A DNA stretch of 16,064 nt from Candidatus Neomicrothrix sp. UBA4542. Its GTDB lineage: Bacteria > Actinomycetota > Acidimicrobiia > Acidimicrobiales > Poriferisodalaceae. A program made the translations under genes and the position numbers. Shown one piece after another: positions 8,056 through 15,731 of this stretch (position 1 is the stretch's first letter; each line of letters starts with the position of its first letter). Location: the NCBI GenBank assembly GCA_002388005.1, contig DGLO01000034.1, forward strand, positions 1 through 16,064, read 5' to 3'. The notes beneath the pieces are model-generated. The model was given only the letters and a program-made list of their open reading frames with translations. It was not told the DNA's origin and searched no databases.

Positions 8056-10955
8056 ACCAGAAACCCAGCATCATGCGAAGAATTGCAGGAGATGGGCCTA
8101 TAGGCGCGCTCCTGGTCATCTTCGGCCTTAATGCGGTAGATGAACTTGATCGGAGCGCCTTTGCGATCTTGGCACCAGAAATACGGGACGAGTTTCAGCT
8201 GGGTTTCACCGGTCTACTCACTTTCATAGCGTTCGTCGTCGCGTTCGCTCTTTCCTTGCAAGTACCTATTGCTGCTTTGGCGGATCGGGCGCCCCGAGTG
8301 AGGTTGGCGTTAATCGGCGCAACTTTGTGGGCATGCTTTTCGTTTGGGACAGGTCTCGCGGCCGGCGTCATCACTCTCGCTATCGCACGGACCGGATCCG
8401 CAATCGGCAAAGCCGTGAACGATCCGACACATAACTCGCTGATAGCAGACTGGTTCGCTCCCAAAGATCGACCCCGGGCCTACGCCTTTCACCGCGGAGC
8501 CAACGCAGTAGGAGCAACGTTGGGCCCACTCCTAGCGGGCTTTACCGCGTACTACTGGGGGTGGCGCACACCGTTTCTGCTGTTTGCCGTCCCAACACTG
8601 CTGGTCGTGGTGATGGGGCTGAAATTGAAAGAACCAATTAGGGGTTCACATGAGCGACGTCTGGCAGGAGGTGACGCGTCAGCAGCGGCGACAGAAGAAG
8701 CGCCTCCATCCATCTCCGAAGCATGGCGAATGTGCTGGAAAATCGAGTCTCTTCGCCGGATATTTGCGGCGACGCCCTTCTTAGCGGCCTCCCTGATTGG
8801 CTTCGGCACCCTGGCGAACCTGCTCTATTTGGAGGCATATGGGCTGGACGAGCGCGCTCGTGGCATTGTCGCTGCAGCAGCAGAACCCGGCCAGCTCATC
8901 GGTTTAATTATTGGTGCCCAGGTCGCCTCTCGAGTAGTTGAACGCGACCCCGGACGCATCCTTCGGTTCTTAGCAGTTGTTTCCACCATCACCGCTATCC
9001 TTTCGGGAATTTTCGCGGTAGTGCCGAACTTGGGTATTGCGATCGCCGCCAATGTAATCATTGCGTTGTGTCTGGCCATCGTTGGACCCGGCATCATCGC
9101 TGCCCTGTCGCTAGCAATTCCACCGCGAGCTCGATCCGTCGGATTCTCGATGGGATCCCTGTGGGTTCTTCCAGGCCTTCTCGTACTTCCTTTCATTGGA
9201 TGGATAGCGGACAACTGGGGGATACGAACGGGAATGGTGATGATGGTTCCTGTGTTCTTTATTGGGGGACTGGTGATCGCAAGCGGCGGGAATGTCATTA
9301 GCCGCGACGTGGAGCAAGTACGAAAAACCGCCTTGGCAAGATCCGAAGTCCTTCAAGAACGACGAAACGGCCGCATCAAGTTGCTGCTGTGTCAGGACCT
9401 CCAAGTCAGTTACGACGGAATTCAAGTTCTCCACGACGTGAACTTCGAAGTCGAGGAAGGAGAAATTGTCGCGCTCTTAGGAACAAACGGGGCAGGAAAG
9501 TCGACGTTGCTCCGCGCTATTTCCGGCGTCGTGGCGGCCGACCGTGGTGCGGTGATCTTTGATGGTCGGGACACCACCTACGCCCCGCCTAACGAAATAG
9601 CGAGGCATGGGATCATTCAAATGCCCGGAGACGCCGGGGTTTTCCCGAGCCTCACTGTCGCGGAAAATCTGGACGCGGCTGGTTGGATGCGCCGAGGAGA
9701 TCAAACCGGCCTTCAATCGGACCATCAACAAATATTTGACACCTTTCCCGAACTTCGCGATCGCAGAGAATCGGTGGCCGCTGACCTCTCCGGTGGACAG
9801 CAACAGATGCTCGCATTGAGTATGACGCTGCTCACTCGCCCCAGACTTCTAATGATTGATGAGCTATCTCTAGGGTTGGCACCGGTAGTCGTGGAACGCC
9901 TCCTTCAGATGGTTCGTGACATAGCCGCATCTGGGGTCAGCATTGTTTTAGTTGAACAATCCGCCAATCTTGCGTTGGACATCGCGGACACGGCTTACTT
10001 TCTTGAACGGGGAAGGGTGCGCTTCAGAGGGCCTACGCCAGAACTTCGGGAGCGGGCCGACCTGTTGCGCGCCGTGTTTCTCGCGGAGCCCTCTTCTTTG
10101 GCAACCTCCACGGAAGCAAGAGCGATAGATAATGAAAAAGTTCCGGTTGTAGAAGCTCGATCACTGACGCGTCACTTTGGAGGAATTCGAGCGGTCGACA
10201 ACGTCTCCTTTGAGGTGCACCCAAACGAGGTGGTCGCGTTCATCGGACCTAACGGCGCAGGCAAAACAACGCTTTTCGACCTAATCGGAGGATCGACGCC
10301 CATCGAAGGAGGCCAAGTCTTCTTGGGTGGACAGGACATCACTCGCCATGCGCCCAGTGTGCGGTCCCGCCAAGGTTTGGGCAGAAGCTTTCAAGGCGCG
10401 CGCATGTTTCCGACACTGACGGTCAAAGAAACCCTAGCCGTGTCACTAGAACGGTGGATTCGTTGGGGTGATCCAGTGACTGCAGCGCTACACCTGCCGA
10501 TGGCGTATGACAGCGAACAACGCATCGGCCACCGAGTGGACGAACTGATATCCAAATTTGGTCTCGATGCCTTCTCCCATAAGCTCGTCGCTGAACTGTC
10601 GACAGGAACTCGGCGGATCGTGGACCTTGCCTGTGTAGCGGCTCATCAACCCTCCGTCATCTTGTTGGACGAACCCTCAAGCGGAATAGCTCAAAGCGAG
10701 GTTGAAGCGTTGGGCGGAATTCTGCTCCAAATGAGGCAAGAACTGAACGCGGCGTTGATGGTCATCGAACATGACATGACCCTCGTCGCAGAAATAGCGG
10801 ACAGAGTAATTGCACTAGACAGGGGCAGCGTCATAGCTGAAGGAACAGCACAACAGGTGTTCGACGATGATCAGGTCATCACCGCCTATCTCGGCCGTTC
10901 CGAGGCAGCGTTGAAGCGATCTGGTCGCACTGATTCAAATGACATGACAACCTGA
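8052..10955 (+). CDS. MFS transporter fused to LivF- and LivG-type ABC ATPases
   Basis: This 967-residue single open frame has three modules. Residues ~15-412 form an MFS transporter: two sets of about six helices split by a soluble loop (195-235), with an Asp-Arg motif near the first helix (ELDRSAFAILAPEIRDEF) and P-K-D-R-P-R-A-Y at 137-144. Residues ~442-675 are a LivF-type ATPase: Walker A GTNGAGKST (477-485), signature LSGGQQQ (579-585), Walker B with D603-E604, and Gln636 at the H-loop, as usual in LivF. Residues ~697-955 are a LivG-type ATPase: Walker A GPNGAGKTT (732-740), an altered signature LSTGT (849-853), D873-E874 and His907. An even number of helices places both ATPases in the cytoplasm, where they should power the LivH-LivM permease encoded just upstream (ATGA overlap). 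The role of the MFS part is unknown; it could carry a related solute or act as an anchor. No stop or frame break interrupts the module junctions. Confidence 0.93.
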   Translation: MNQKPSIMRRIAGDGPIGALLVIFGLNAVDELDRSAFAILAPEIRDEFQLGFTGLLTFIAFVVAFALSLQVPIAALADRAPRVRLALIGATLWACFSFGTGLAAGVITLAIARTGSAIGKAVNDPTHNSLIADWFAPKDRPRAYAFHRGANAVGATLGPLLAGFTAYYWGWRTPFLLFAVPTLLVVVMGLKLKEPIRGSHERRLAGGDASAAATEEAPPSISEAWRMCWKIESLRRIFAATPFLAASLIGFGTLANLLYLEAYGLDERARGIVAAAAEPGQLIGLIIGAQVASRVVERDPGRILRFLAVVSTITAILSGIFAVVPNLGIAIAANVIIALCLAIVGPGIIAALSLAIPPRARSVGFSMGSLWVLPGLLVLPFIGWIADNWGIRTGMVMMVPVFFIGGLVIASGGNVISRDVEQVRKTALARSEVLQERRNGRIKLLLCQDLQVSYDGIQVLHDVNFEVEEGEIVALLGTNGAGKSTLLRAISGVVAADRGAVIFDGRDTTYAPPNEIARHGIIQMPGDAGVFPSLTVAENLDAAGWMRRGDQTGLQSDHQQIFDTFPELRDRRESVAADLSGGQQQMLALSMTLLTRPRLLMIDELSLGLAPVVVERLLQMVRDIAASGVSIVLVEQSANLALDIADTAYFLERGRVRFRGPTPELRERADLLRAVFLAEPSSLATSTEARAIDNEKVPVVEARSLTRHFGGIRAVDNVSFEVHPNEVVAFIGPNGAGKTTLFDLIGGSTPIEGGQVFLGGQDITRHAPSVRSRQGLGRSFQGARMFPTLTVKETLAVSLERWIRWGDPVTAALHLPMAYDSEQRIGHRVDELISKFGLDAFSHKLVAELSTGTRRIVDLACVAAHQPSVILLDEPSSGIAQSEVEALGGILLQMRQELNAALMVIEHDMTLVAEIADRVIALDRGSVIAEGTAQQVFDDDQVITAYLGRSEAALKRSGRTDSNDMTT

Positions 10956-10959
10956 TGAG

Positions 10960-12795
10960 ATGGAACCAGTAGGACAAGGCGCTTCCCTTCGTAAATTCGG
11001 CCCGCTGTTCGCCCTTTTAGTGGCAGCAGTTGTCGTGGTGGTTGTCGTCGTCACTGGCGGCGGCGACGATGACGCAGATCAACCAGTTACACAGAAATCA
11101 TCCTCTGTCGAAGTCGATGACGGGGCTGAACAGAGCAGTGTGGCGGCGGAGAAGCCATCTGAGGACGGTGGGGAGCCAGAATCTGAGGAAGTGGCTCCGG
11201 CGACTACCGCACCAAGAGCACTCGGCACAGACTGGGGTCCTGATACCGGTTTCAGACCTGGGGTTATGTTCTTCGATCGGGCACAAGAACTCGGGCTAGA
11301 CATCGACTGGGGTGAGCGCTGTGACACTGACCGAGGAACCTTAGCCATTCCCAGCTTCTTCGCTGGTGCTTGCGCCGCACCATATGAGGGATGGAACGGT
11401 GGGGCCACGGACCGAGGCGTAACTGAAGACAGCATTCGAATCGTTTGGTGGCTTCCTCAAGACGTGGACCCGATTATGGCTTACCTCACGTCAGCTATTT
11501 ACAACGACGACACAACTGCCGATGACGAGCACACGATCCGTGGACTGGTCGAGTATTACGAGACCTATTACGAGACCTACGGGCGAAGTGTCGACCTAAC
11601 AATAATGATTGGCTCGGGCAACATCCTGGATCCCGCGGCGGCACGAGCCGACGCTGTGAAGGTCGACGAAGAATTTGACCCCTTCATGGTGATTGGCGGC
11701 CCAACTCTCACGAACGCGTTTGCGGAAGAGCTACATGCCAGAGGAATACCTTGCATTTCGTGTGGCCCCGGACAGACACCGGAGTACTACCGCGAGCGAC
11801 CAGGTATGGCCTACACCTTAGGGAAAGGGCCTCAACAGTTGAACATGATGGTCGCCGAATACATCGGAAAACGATTGGCAGGAGACCCTGCTATCCACGC
11901 TGGGGATGCTTCAATGCGCGGTCAGGAACGACGATTCGGTCGAATATGGAATCTCGCGAGTCGAGCGTCAGTCGACTCCAATGCACAGTTCGAAGAACTC
12001 CTAGCGGAATATGACGTAGAAGTGGTCGAATCGCAGTCCTACATTCTCGACCCAGCCACTCTCCAAGAATCAGCCGGTACGGTCATCGCGAGAATGAAAG
12101 AAGCCGGTGTGACGTCGGTCATCTTTAACGGTGATCCGATTGCACCTCGCGATTTCACCAACGAAGCAGCTGCGCAGGATTATTGGCCAGAGTGGATTGT
12201 GACCGGGTCAGTGCTGGTTGACACAACTGCATTCGCTCGGACATACCACCAAGAACAGTGGTCTCACGCATTCGGTATTTCGAACCTAAGCGCTCGAGTC
12301 GACAGGACTGTTGCCTCTTCGCACTTCCTCTACGAATGGTTCCATGGTGAGCCTCCACGTGCGAACGACAACATCGGAATTATTGATCCGGCACCGGGTC
12401 TGTTCTACGCCGTTCTGCAAGGGGTCGGACCAGAGCTAACGATTGAAGGCTTCAACGAAGCTCTGTTCTCCGCTGACCCTACGAGAAGCGCGTTAACTGC
12501 TCCCAGCCTTTCTTACGGGGACAAAGATCGTTGGCCCGATTCACAGGAACCTGATTACCACGGTGTTGACGATATTGCTGAAATTTGGTGGGATCCCACC
12601 GTGGAGGGACTTGACGAGATCGACCGCGATGGCCGAGGGATGTGGCAGTTCGTAAATGGTGGTCAAAGGTATCTCCTGGGTGAAATACCAGATGGCGCCC
12701 CTCAAGCGTTCGAACAGGAAGGCGCAGTCACTGTCTACCTGTCCCCGCCGGCAAGTGAGGCGTCGCCGAGTTATGAGCCGCTGTCAAGCCGCTAG
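10960..12795 (+). CDS. Membrane-anchored Liv-type ABC substrate-binding protein
   Basis: This 611-residue protein follows the ATPase gene by four bases. A basic N-terminus and a valine-rich helix (residues ~14-31, including eight Val in a row) are followed by an acidic, Glu/Ser/Pro/Ala-rich linker (~35-88) and a large extracytoplasmic domain. There is no lipobox cysteine, so it appears tethered by an uncleaved helix or released by signal peptidase, not lipid-anchored. The domain start around residues 145-165 (WNGGATDRGVTEDSIRIVWW) and the later YGRSVDL and P-F-M-V-I-G-G-P segments match type 1 periplasmic-binding proteins of branched-chain-amino-acid transporters. Cysteines at 121 and 138 and a C-I-S-C pair at 265-268 could form disulfides. 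Its position after the permease and ATPases supports a role in binding the imported substrate. The ATG is the only reasonable start; the ribosome binding site is weak, suggesting coupled translation. Confidence 0.9.
   Translation: MEPVGQGASLRKFGPLFALLVAAVVVVVVVVTGGGDDDADQPVTQKSSSVEVDDGAEQSSVAAEKPSEDGGEPESEEVAPATTAPRALGTDWGPDTGFRPGVMFFDRAQELGLDIDWGERCDTDRGTLAIPSFFAGACAAPYEGWNGGATDRGVTEDSIRIVWWLPQDVDPIMAYLTSAIYNDDTTADDEHTIRGLVEYYETYYETYGRSVDLTIMIGSGNILDPAAARADAVKVDEEFDPFMVIGGPTLTNAFAEELHARGIPCISCGPGQTPEYYRERPGMAYTLGKGPQQLNMMVAEYIGKRLAGDPAIHAGDASMRGQERRFGRIWNLASRASVDSNAQFEELLAEYDVEVVESQSYILDPATLQESAGTVIARMKEAGVTSVIFNGDPIAPRDFTNEAAAQDYWPEWIVTGSVLVDTTAFARTYHQEQWSHAFGISNLSARVDRTVASSHFLYEWFHGEPPRANDNIGIIDPAPGLFYAVLQGVGPELTIEGFNEALFSADPTRSALTAPSLSYGDKDRWPDSQEPDYHGVDDIAEIWWDPTVEGLDEIDRDGRGMWQFVNGGQRYLLGEIPDGAPQAFEQEGAVTVYLSPPASEASPSYEPLSSR
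11554..11577 (+). repeat. 12-bp perfect tandem duplication in the substrate-binding protein gene
   Basis: The 12-mer tattacgagacc occurs twice back to back, encoding Y-Y-E-T twice (residues 199-206) just before Y-G-R-S. It looks like a recent in-frame duplication in a surface helix that normally precedes the YGR motif of this family. Confidence 0.75.
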
Positions 12796-12870
12796 AAAGT
12801 GACTCCGAGTCAAGTGATGCTTGTGGCCTTACCAGCTAAGGACTTCTAACATCGCAGAGCGCGACGTGGC
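12796..12870 (+). promoter_or_regulatory. Intergenic gap before cysD with two short inverted repeats
   Basis: This 75-base gap is larger than most gaps downstream of 4477 and separates the transport genes from the sulfate-activation genes. It holds a 13-bp hyphenated palindrome, tgactc-c-gagtca (12800-12812), and a second short repeat, cctta-ccagc-taagg (12827-12841). Either could be an operator half-site pair or a weak hairpin. No T-tract follows, so a classical terminator is not supported. I see no convincing -35/-10 pair with normal spacing and no strong ribosome binding site before the cysD ATG. A separate promoter or regulator site for cysD is a reasonable guess only. Confidence 0.3.
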
Positions 12871-13815
12871 ATGAAAGTAGGTAGCGACACTTTGCAAAAT
12901 TCATCGCTTACTGACCACCGCCGTCGCTATCTGGAGTCCCTGGAATCGGAAGCGATCTACGTGTTTCGGGAAGTCGTCAGCCAATTTCGACGTCCAGTCA
13001 TGTTGTACTCCATAGGGAAGGATTCGTCAGTTCTGTTGCACCTAGCTCGCAAAGCCTTCCACCCAGGGAGGGTTCCCTTTCCGTTGCTCCACATTGACAC
13101 GACATGGAAATTCAAAGAGATGATTTCATTTCGAGACCGAATTTGCGCGGAACTCGATATTGAGCTCATCGTGCACACCAACGCCAAAGGGGTAGAAGCT
13201 CAAATCAACCCCTTCGATCATGGGTCCCACACCTACACCGACATTATGAAGACCCAAGCGCTGAAAGCAGCACTAACCGAGGGGACCTATGACGCGGCTT
13301 TTGGTGGTGCCCGTCGAGATGAAGAACGTTCACGGGCCAAGGAGAGGATCTTTAGTTTTCGAGACTCCAATCATCGGTGGGACCCTAAGAATCAGCGCCC
13401 TGAACTGTGGAATCTTTACAACGGAAGAATTTCAGCTGGCGAAAACATTCGAGTTTTCCCCATCAGCAATTGGACCGAACTAGATGTGTGGCACTACATC
13501 CACCTTGAGAACATAGAAATTGTTCCGCTGTACCTTGCCGCCTCTCGACCGGTAGTGAGTCGCGGTCAGAACCTGATCATGATTGACGACGATCGTTTCC
13601 CGATGGCGACCGGAGAGCAACCTCTAATGCGATCGGTGCGCTTCAGAACGTTGGGGTGTTACCCGTTAACGGGAGCGGTCGAATCTGAGGCGTCGACAGT
13701 GCTGGAAGTAATTCAGGAAACGTTGTTGGCCAGGAGTTCTGAGCGTCAAGGACGAGTGATCGACCACGATCAGACCGGGTCGATGGAAGAAAAAAAACGC
13801 GAGGGCTACTTCTGA
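12871..13815 (+). CDS. cysD: Sulfate adenylyltransferase subunit 2 (CysD)
   Basis: This 314-residue protein is the catalytic subunit of the CysDN ATP sulfurylase, which makes APS and pyrophosphate from ATP and sulfate with help from GTP hydrolysis by CysN. The PP-loop S-I-G-K-D-S-S is at residues 47-53. F-G-G-A-R-R-D-E-E-R-S-R-A-K (144-157), F-P-I-S-N-W-T-E-L-D-V-W (196-207) and the C-terminal E-E-K-K-R-E-G-Y-F are all hallmark CysD segments. Length is normal for the family. The ATG at 12871 is the only usable start, since a TAA lies upstream in the same frame. The stop overlaps the cysN start as TGATG. The last codons contain a run of eight A residues (see the junction entry). Acts in the cytoplasm in sulfate assimilation or PAPS production. 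Confidence 0.97.
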   Translation: MKVGSDTLQNSSLTDHRRRYLESLESEAIYVFREVVSQFRRPVMLYSIGKDSSVLLHLARKAFHPGRVPFPLLHIDTTWKFKEMISFRDRICAELDIELIVHTNAKGVEAQINPFDHGSHTYTDIMKTQALKAALTEGTYDAAFGGARRDEERSRAKERIFSFRDSNHRWDPKNQRPELWNLYNGRISAGENIRVFPISNWTELDVWHYIHLENIEIVPLYLAASRPVVSRGQNLIMIDDDRFPMATGEQPLMRSVRFRTLGCYPLTGAVESEASTVLEVIQETLLARSSERQGRVIDHDQTGSMEEKKREGYF

Positions 13816-13827
13816 TGTTCACTCGCG
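13790..13827 (+). promoter_or_regulatory. cysD/cysN junction: slippery A-run, hairpin and TGATG overlap
   Basis: Eight A residues (13790-13797) contain the heptamer A-AAA-AAA in the phase needed for -1 ribosomal frameshifting. From there the -1 frame is the cysN frame, and no stop intervenes before the cysN ATG at 13815. Immediately after, cgcgag (13798-13803) pairs perfectly with ctcgcg (13822-13827) across an 18-base loop that contains the TGATG overlap. The hairpin partly covers the GAGGG (13801-13805) that would serve cysN as ribosome binding site. Translation of cysD would open it, giving coupling; frameshifting is a second possibility. Confidence 0.4.
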
Positions 13828-15731
13828 ATCCGCTTATCGAATCTGATATCAGCGCTTACCTCGAACAACGCGCTGAAAAAGATTTGGTGCGGTTCCTGAC
13901 GTGCGGGAGCGTCGATGATGGAAAATCGACCCTCATCGGTCGTTTGCTTTATGACACACAACTCATCGCCGATGATCACATAGCCGCATTGGCGGAGGAC
14001 TCCGGAATCGGAACGGACACAACCCAACTCGACTTAGCCTTGGTGACAGACGGGTTGCAGGCGGAACGAGAGCAAGGAATCACCATCGACGTCGCCTACC
14101 GGCACTTCGCAACGCAAAATCGAAATTTCATCATTGCTGATACCCCGGGGCATGAGCAGTACACCCGAAATATGGCGACCGGAGCATCGACTGCTGATCT
14201 GGCGGTAATTCTGGTGGATGCTCGGAAAGGGATACTGCAGCAAACCCGGCGTCACTCATATATTGCGGCGCTCCTTGGCGTAGAACACCTGGTGTTAGCA
14301 GTGAACAAGATGGATCTCGTCGAATATTCCGAGGAGCGTTTCTCAGAAATCGTTGCCGACTACAGCGACTACTCCAAAACTCTTGATGTTCGATCAGTCG
14401 AGTTCATTCCGATTTCAGCCCTTGAAGGCGACAATGTCGTCAAGTCGAGTTCGGCGATGCCTTGGTTTGAGGGACCGACTTTGATTGATTATCTCGATGC
14501 AGTGGAAATCGAAGTGTCATATCGGCTGGATGAATTCCGTCTCCCGATTCAACTCGTTCTGCGGGCTCCTTCAGCGTTCCGGGGCTACGCCGGAACCATT
14601 ACCTCAGGGCAGATCCGACCAGGCGAACGCGTTACTGCTCTCCCGTCGGGAGTGTCTTCCAGCATTGATCGAATAGTGGGTTACAGGGAGGACCTCCAGG
14701 TCGCTTCGGCGGGGGAATCAGTCGCTATTACTCTTGTCGACGAGATCGACATGAGCCGTGGGGACCTTTTAGTCCGCGAAGGCGAAAACGTTCACTTCGA
14801 CTACTCGATCGAAGCGATGATCATTTGGATGGCAGAAGCCGCGTTGACCCCTGGTCAGCAGATGAGGCTGCAATCGCGACTTGGGACAGCCAACGTCAGC
14901 GTTGACACGATTCGACATCGTGTGGATGTCGATACCACGCAGATGGTTCCGGCGGCTCAGATAGAACTCAATGAGGTCGCTCGCTGTGCGATAAGCAGTG
15001 ATCGAAAGTTGCTTTTCGAACCCTACGCAACCAGTAGGTCAGAAGGTTCCTTTGTTCTTATCGACCGAATCACCAATGCCACGTTGGCGGCTGGGATGAT
15101 TTCCGTTCCTATATCTCCCTGGGATAGATCCCCAGATGAGACACTCGAAGTTCAAACTTCGACTATCACAGCGAAAGAACGGCAGCTTCGATACGGACAA
15201 CGGCCTTGCACGGTCCTACTAACTGGATTGACGGGCGCCGGGAAAAGCACCATCGCGACGGCGTTGGAACGCTATCTGTTTGACCGAGGGAATTCGATCG
15301 TGAGATTAGACGGCGAAAACGTTCGTCTCGGCATCAGCAAGGATCTCGGCTTTACTTCCGAGGACCGATCAGAAAACCTGCGTCGTGTCGCTGAAGTGGC
15401 ACGGCTAATGAATAGCCAGGGTTTGATCGCTATTGCCGCTTTACTCGCTCCTGAGGCTGACTCTCGCTCAAGAGCGCAGCAACTGGTGGGAGATGCCCAA
15501 TGGATCGAGGTTTTTCTCGATACCCCCATCTCGGTATGTCGGGATCGAGACACTAGTGGTCTTTACGAAGCGGCTGAACGCGGCGAAATCCACGACTTCC
15601 CGGGAGTTTCGGCAACCTATGAAGCACCGAAAGATGCAGACCTTCGGCTAGATACTTCGAACATGACAGTTGATCAATCGGTACTCGAAATCATCTCGTT
15701 GCTCACCGAGAAGGGCTTTATCGATGGTTGA
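13815..15731 (+). CDS. cysNC: CysN-CysC fusion: sulfate adenylyltransferase GTPase subunit with APS kinase domain
   Basis: This 638-residue bifunctional protein starts with a CysN GTPase: P-loop G-S-V-D-D-G-K-S-T (31-39), G-I-T (88-90), D-T-P-G-H (109-113) and N-K-M-D (164-167). EF-Tu-like beta-barrel domains follow to about residue 440. Residues ~458-638 are an APS kinase domain: P-loop G-L-T-G-A-G-K-S-T (471-479), L-D-G-E-N-V-R (498-504), D-R-S-E-N-L-R-R-V (517-525) and C-terminal G-L-Y-E-A-A-E-R-G-E-I. With CysD the GTPase half drives APS synthesis; the kinase half should phosphorylate APS to PAPS. The segment normally reading F-I-S-P-(H/Y/F)-R is L-L-A-P-E-A-D-S-R here (residues 543-551), a change in a normally conserved region, so kinase activity may be altered. 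A complete second APS kinase gene follows, overlapping by 8 bases. The start overlaps the cysD stop. Confidence 0.95.
   Translation: MFTRDPLIESDISAYLEQRAEKDLVRFLTCGSVDDGKSTLIGRLLYDTQLIADDHIAALAEDSGIGTDTTQLDLALVTDGLQAEREQGITIDVAYRHFATQNRNFIIADTPGHEQYTRNMATGASTADLAVILVDARKGILQQTRRHSYIAALLGVEHLVLAVNKMDLVEYSEERFSEIVADYSDYSKTLDVRSVEFIPISALEGDNVVKSSSAMPWFEGPTLIDYLDAVEIEVSYRLDEFRLPIQLVLRAPSAFRGYAGTITSGQIRPGERVTALPSGVSSSIDRIVGYREDLQVASAGESVAITLVDEIDMSRGDLLVREGENVHFDYSIEAMIIWMAEAALTPGQQMRLQSRLGTANVSVDTIRHRVDVDTTQMVPAAQIELNEVARCAISSDRKLLFEPYATSRSEGSFVLIDRITNATLAAGMISVPISPWDRSPDETLEVQTSTITAKERQLRYGQRPCTVLLTGLTGAGKSTIATALERYLFDRGNSIVRLDGENVRLGISKDLGFTSEDRSENLRRVAEVARLMNSQGLIAIAALLAPEADSRSRAQQLVGDAQWIEVFLDTPISVCRDRDTSGLYEAAERGEIHDFPGVSATYEAPKDADLRLDTSNMTVDQSVLEIISLLTEKGFIDG
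15708..15715 (+). promoter_or_regulatory. Ribosome binding site for the stand-alone cysC
   Basis: The sequence gagaaggg lies eight bases before the ATG at 15724, inside the last codons of the cysN-cysC fusion gene. It supports that ATG as a real, separate start rather than read-through of the fusion. Confidence 0.6.

Noticed and set aside
8825..9298. A 157-codon minus-strand open stretch inside the MFS part.
   Set aside because: Low-complexity Ile/Pro/Thr/Arg-rich translation antisense to a well-supported gene; no start signal or family match.
12796..12870. A transcription terminator after the binding-protein gene.
   Set aside because: The inverted repeats are short and no run of T follows, so a rho-independent terminator is not supported.
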